Positions 60,832 through 64,000 of a stretch of 64,000 nucleotides of DNA are shown piece after piece. How positions within the stretch are numbered: the stretch's first letter is position 1; every line of letters begins with the position of its first letter. Made by a program: the position numbers and the translations under genes. The notes below the pieces were generated by a model. That model made no database searches, was not told the origin of the DNA, and was given only the letters and a program-made list of their open reading frames with translations. The stretch is from Pseudorhodobacter antarcticus. Its GTDB lineage: Bacteria > Pseudomonadota > Alphaproteobacteria > Rhodobacterales > Rhodobacteraceae. The stretch covers positions 1 to 64,000 of the forward strand of contig CAMAXX010000008.1 in the NCBI GenBank assembly GCA_945862435.1. The letters run 5' to 3'.

Positions 60832-61536
60832 CTACTTCTGCGCCGTGGCGTCTGGGCCTTTGGCACGTTCGTCATCTGGCAGGCTGCCCGTGACCAGATA
60901 GATCACCTGTTCAGCAATACCCGTAGCGTGATCGCCAACGCGTTCGATATTTTTGGCGATGAAATGCAGGTGCATGCAGGCCGTGATATTGCGCGGGTCT
61001 TCCATCATATGGGTCAGAAATTCGCGGAAGATGCTGTTATACATTTGGTCAATTTCAATATCGCTTTGGCGCACTTCTTCGGCCAAAACCGCATCTTCGG
61101 CAAAATAGGCGTTCAGCGCCTTAGAGAGCATCGCCACAACCGAACGCGTCATCCGTTTGATCGCCGCGGACGCGCCGTTGATTGCAGGCATATCAGCCAA
61201 AACAATTGTGCGCTTGGCCAAGTTTTTGGCGTAATCGCCCGACCGTTCCAGCCCACCCGCAAGGCGCATAATGGTCAGCACGGTGCGCAAATCGGTCGCA
61301 ATCGGGGTGCGCAGGGCAATGATCCGCGCACATTCGCTTTGAATCATTTCTTCTAGCGCGTCGATGGCGGCATCATCCTTGCGGATTTGCGCAGCCAGCG
61401 CCACATCACGCGTTTCCAGCGCTTCGGCGGCGGAAAGCAGGGCTTTTTCCACCAGACCGCCCATTTTGGCGACTTGGGCTTTGACACCCTCTAGGTCGGC
61501 GTCGAAAGCGCTTCTGATATGCGATGAATTTGCCAT
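60832..61536 (-). CDS. phoU: Phosphate signalling protein PhoU
   Basis: Two-repeat helical protein of 234 aa. It links the Pst transporter to the PhoR/PhoB system and represses it when phosphate is plentiful. It has IRSAFDADLEGVKAQVAKMG and, in repeat two, ICMHLHFIAKNIERVGDHAT-like metal-binding motifs (read as ACMHLHFIAKNIERVGDHAT). AAGGA before ATG 61536 sets the start. It lies 10 bp after pstB. Confidence 0.96.
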   Translation of the reverse strand: MANSSHIRSAFDADLEGVKAQVAKMGGLVEKALLSAAEALETRDVALAAQIRKDDAAIDALEEMIQSECARIIALRTPIATDLRTVLTIMRLAGGLERSGDYAKNLAKRTIVLADMPAINGASAAIKRMTRSVVAMLSKALNAYFAEDAVLAEEVRQSDIEIDQMYNSIFREFLTHMMEDPRNITACMHLHFIAKNIERVGDHATGIAEQVIYLVTGSLPDDERAKGPDATAQK

Positions 61537-61546
61537 AATGCGTTCC

Positions 61547-62341
61547 TTAACCAATTCGACCAGAGATGTAGGATTCCGTGCGGGGATCTTTGGGGTTGGT
61601 AAAGATCTGACCAGTCTCGCCGTATTCAACTAAATTGCCAAGGTGAAAAAACGCCGTGCGCTGCGAGACGCGGGCGGCTTGTTGCATCGAGTGTGTGACG
61701 ATGACCACCGAATAATCGGTGCGAAGTTCGTCGATCAGTTCTTCAACTTGCGCGGTCGCAATCGGGTCGAGAGCCGAACATGGCTCGTCCATTAGCAGCA
61801 CTTCGGGCGAAGTTGCGATGGCGCGGGCGATGCATAGGCGCTGTTGCTGCCCGCCCGATAAGCCGGTACCGCCTGCATGAAGACGATCTTTTACTTCGTT
61901 CCAAAGTGCGGCGCGGCGCAGCGATTTTTCGACAATCTCGTCCAATTCGGACTTGTTGCGGGTCAAGCCGTGAATACGCGGGCCGTAAGCCACGTTGTCA
62001 TAAATTGATTTCGGAAATGGGTTTGGCTTTTGAAACACCATGCCCACTTTGGCACGCAGTTGCACGGGGTCAACGCGGGCATCATATATGTCTTCGTTTT
62101 CCAGCAGGATTTTACCTTCGACACGGGCCGAAGCGACTGTATCATTCATGCGGTTCAAGCAGCGCAGAAAGGTCGATTTGCCGCAACCCGACGGGCCAAT
62201 AAAGGCCGTTACGGTTTTGTCCAGAATGTCGACATCTACATCCTTGATTGCGTGGTTCGTGCCGTAGAACACTTGCACGCCGCGAGCTTCGATTTTGTTT
62301 GTTTCGGTTTGCACGTCACGCTCCACTCTCAGGTCTTTCAT
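61547..62341 (-). CDS. pstB: Phosphate ABC transporter ATP-binding protein
   Basis: ATPase of the high-affinity phosphate importer, 264 aa. It has Walker [10 protein letters not shown], signature [16 protein letters not shown] and Walker [17 protein letters not shown]. The family-typical [21 protein letters not shown] is present. AAGGAGA precedes ATG 62341. It sits 10 bp after pstA and 10 bp before phoU. Confidence 0.97.
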   Translation of the reverse strand: MKDLRVERDVQTETNKIEARGVQVFYGTNHAIKDVDVDILDKTVTAFIGPSGCGKSTFLRCLNRMNDTVASARVEGKILLENEDIYDARVDPVQLRAKVGMVFQKPNPFPKSIYDNVAYGPRIHGLTRNKSELDEIVEKSLRRAALWNEVKDRLHAGGTGLSGGQQQRLCIARAIATSPEVLLMDEPCSALDPIATAQVEELIDELRTDYSVVIVTHSMQQAARVSQRTAFFHLGNLVEYGETGQIFTNPKDPRTESYISGRIG

Positions 62342-62351
62342 GGGATTCTCC

Positions 62352-63707
62352 TTACCAACGGCGTTCAAAGCGGCGGCGAAGGATGATGGCAACAATATTC
62401 ATGACCAAAAGAAAGGCCAGCAGAACGATGATCGCGCCCGACGCGCGTTCGATAAAGGCAGGGTCAGACCGCGCGGCCCATGCGTAAACCTGCACGGGTA
62501 AGGCGGTGGCAGGTTCCATCACGCCGCCAGCCAAGGGGCCAGATGGATAATTCACCACAAAGGCCTGCATTCCAATCAAAAGAAGGGGCCCAGTTTCGCC
62601 CAAAGATGAGGCAAGGCTAAGGATGGTGCCCGTTAGAATTCCCGGCATGGCCAAGGGCAACACATGGTGGAACACCATCTGCACCTTAGATGCACCGATC
62701 CCCAGCGCCGCCGTGCGGATCGACGGCGGCACAGCGCGCAGGCTGGCGCGCGTGGCAATGATAATCGTCGGCAGTGCCATAAGCGTCAGCACCAAAGCCC
62801 CGACCATCGAAGAAGATTGCGGCAGCCCGCCAAAGTTGATGAATATGGCAAGGCCCAGAATCCCGAATACAATCGACGGCACGGCGGCAAGGTTCGAGAT
62901 GTTCACCTCGATCAAATCGGTAAAGCGGTTTTGCGGGGCGAATTCTTCCAGATAAATCGCCGCAGCAACCCCCAAGGGCAAGGACAGCACAACGACCAAA
63001 GCCATCATGTAAAGCGTGCCAATGATTGCCACTCCAAGGCCCGCAGATTCGGGTCGCGTATCGGACGCATCAGGGTTGGTAAAGAATTTGGTGTTAAAGC
63101 GCACATCCAAAATGCCCGCCTCTTGCATTTTGTCAGCCAGTTGCAACTGCTCGGGCGAGATGTTGCTGTCCAGCTTGGCGGTTTCCATCGTGACGCGACC
63201 TTTGAAATAGCCGTCGATACGGCCCGTGGCAAAGGCGGAAAAGTCAATCGTTTGGCCGATCAGGCTGGGGTCTGCCAGAACCATATCGCGCAGCCGTGCT
63301 GGTGCGTCGCCCGAAATGAAGGCCCCGATATCTTTTTCGGACACGCCATCAACGGCAACCTGCCGCAGAACCAGCTCGGCAATCAGCGACTTTTCCAAAA
63401 CTTTCTTATAGCCAACCGTGGTAACCTTGGTCATTTCGGCAATGTCGCGGTTGCCCTTTGGGTCTAGCGTTGCGGCATCCATCGTCACGGGAAAGCGCAA
63501 CGTCGCCTGCGAAAAGGCCGAAATTCCGTCGGAGAAAATTGTAATCAGCATGATCCCAAGGGTGGCCAAGCTGATGACAATTGCGGCAATGCCATAGGCC
63601 TTATAACGGGTTTCAGCAGCATTGCGGCGGCGCATCAGTTTGCTGGGCACCAGCAAAGACTCTGATTTTTGCGGCAGATCGCTAGGGTTGATTGACGCGT
63701 CGCTCAT
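62352..63707 (-). CDS. pstA: Phosphate ABC transporter permease PstA
   Basis: Permease of 451 aa. It is longer than the classical PstA because of an N-terminal cytoplasmic/periplasmic extension (DUF3333-like, residues about 1-200, with one helix near residue 40). The usual six-helix permease core follows ([18 protein letters not shown], and [20 protein letters not shown]). It overlaps pstC by 4 bp (ATGA). Confidence 0.95.
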   Translation of the reverse strand: MSDASINPSDLPQKSESLLVPSKLMRRRNAAETRYKAYGIAAIVISLATLGIMLITIFSDGISAFSQATLRFPVTMDAATLDPKGNRDIAEMTKVTTVGYKKVLEKSLIAELVLRQVAVDGVSEKDIGAFISGDAPARLRDMVLADPSLIGQTIDFSAFATGRIDGYFKGRVTMETAKLDSNISPEQLQLADKMQEAGILDVRFNTKFFTNPDASDTRPESAGLGVAIIGTLYMMALVVVLSLPLGVAAAIYLEEFAPQNRFTDLIEVNISNLAAVPSIVFGILGLAIFINFGGLPQSSSMVGALVLTLMALPTIIIATRASLRAVPPSIRTAALGIGASKVQMVFHHVLPLAMPGILTGTILSLASSLGETGPLLLIGMQAFVVNYPSGPLAGGVMEPATALPVQVYAWAARSDPAFIERASGAIIVLLAFLLVMNIVAIILRRRFERRW

Positions 63708-64000
63708 TCGTATTGCTCCCGATATTTGCGCACGATGTACAGGGCGACCACGTTCAGCCCCAAGGTCAGCACGAACAGCGTCATGCCCAAGGCAAAGGCG
63801 ACCAGCGTTTCTGGGCTGTCAAATTCGGTATCGCCCGTCAACTGGCTGACGATTTTAACAGTGATCGTGGTCATCGCTTCAAACGGGTTCAAATCCAGTT
63901 TAGCAGCAGCGCCCGCGCCCATGGTCACAATCATCGTCTCGCCAATAGCGCGGCTTAGGGCCAGAAGCATCCCGCCAACAATCCCTGGCAATGCGGCGGG
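63704..64000 (-). CDS. pstC: Phosphate ABC transporter permease PstC, 5' part outside window
   Basis: The C-terminal 98 codons of the partner permease, open through the window edge at 64000. It has ALSRAIGETMIVTMGAGAAA, the EAA-type loop, and two final membrane helices. The 4-bp overlap with pstA and the gene order pstC-pstA-pstB-phoU-phoB support the assignment. The pstS gene and the Pho box are expected beyond the window. Confidence 0.93.
   Translation of the reverse strand, partial: PAALPGIVGGMLLALSRAIGETMIVTMGAGAAAKLDLNPFEAMTTITVKIVSQLTGDTEFDSPETLVAFALGMTLFVLTLGLNVVALYIVRKYREQYE

Noticed and set aside
1..64000. CRISPR arrays, prophage modules, toxin-antitoxin or known defence systems
   Set aside because: No regularly spaced repeats and no cas, integrase, capsid or toxin-antitoxin motifs were seen; the only mobile elements are the IS copies described.

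Overview
The window is about 64 kb of moderately GC-rich chromosome from an alphaproteobacterium, most likely a Rhodobacteraceae (Roseobacter-group) member. The pointers are a COQ9 homologue next to rpsU, an Lrp/ald divergon, a rhizobial/rhodobacterial-style fused MrpA-MrpB, a PrtD/HlyD exporter, an ALDH didomain protein beside deoC, and the pst-phoU-phoB block. No tRNA, rRNA, CRISPR array or defence island was seen.

Bases 1-13.9 kb are an accessory carbohydrate region. It starts inside one ribose-type (CUT2) ABC importer (ATPase, permease). A nested insertion-sequence island follows at 2.41-5.41 kb: a broken IS30 lies inside an IS3 element, and that element abuts the 3' half of a second, decayed IS3. 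Two of these transposase genes carry copies of the same roughly 37-40 bp hairpin element, with compensatory stem differences. Next comes a complete catabolic divergon. On the minus strand are a PfkB-type kinase, a sugar-binding protein, an ABC ATPase, a permease and a SorC regulator. On the plus strand are a zinc alcohol dehydrogenase and a GlpD-type flavin dehydrogenase. The shared promoter region carries three copies of a TTGCAC(A/G)AAG-like motif. The layout suggests regulated uptake, oxidation and phosphorylation of a sugar or polyol that cannot be named from sequence alone.

Bases 13.9-15.1 kb are decayed DNA: one frame with two stop codons, then an IS3 transposase fossil. From 15.1 to 28.8 kb are housekeeping genes: a HAD phosphatase and a 5'-nucleotidase-family enzyme, NudC, an SRPBCC protein, a quinone oxidoreductase, COQ9, rpsU, an Lrp regulator and alanine dehydrogenase, a MsrQ-like membrane protein, MscL, a glutathione transferase, and deoC with an ALDH didomain protein for deoxyribose-phosphate breakdown.

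Bases 28.8-36.0 kb are one tightly packed minus-strand block: mlaA and mlaC (lipid trafficking), then mrpA(B)CDEFG (multisubunit Na+/H+ antiporter), several genes overlapping by 4 bp. From 36.2 to 42.8 kb on the plus strand are a type I secretion ATPase and adaptor, RidA, a glycerophosphodiester phosphodiesterase, a FemAB-like acyltransferase, pterin carbinolamine dehydratase and a methyltransferase. From 42.8 to 53.6 kb are a peroxiredoxin, a ferredoxin-reductase-type flavoprotein, rsmD, map, a CinA-type molybdopterin-binding protein, GNAT, LysR, ilvD, a small lipoprotein, an acyl-CoA synthetase, and a BON-LysM gene cut by an in-frame amber codon.

Bases 53.7-64 kb hold an MsbA-like ABC exporter, three consecutive alpha/beta hydrolases leading into an enolase-superfamily enzyme, then dapD and the phosphate regulon phoB-phoU-pstB-pstA-pstC; pstC runs off the end. 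The most unusual signals are the hairpin mini-element in two transposases, the nested IS island, the operator-like repeats in the sugar divergon, the GNRA-capped hairpin abutting the rpsU start, and the amber-split BON-LysM gene.
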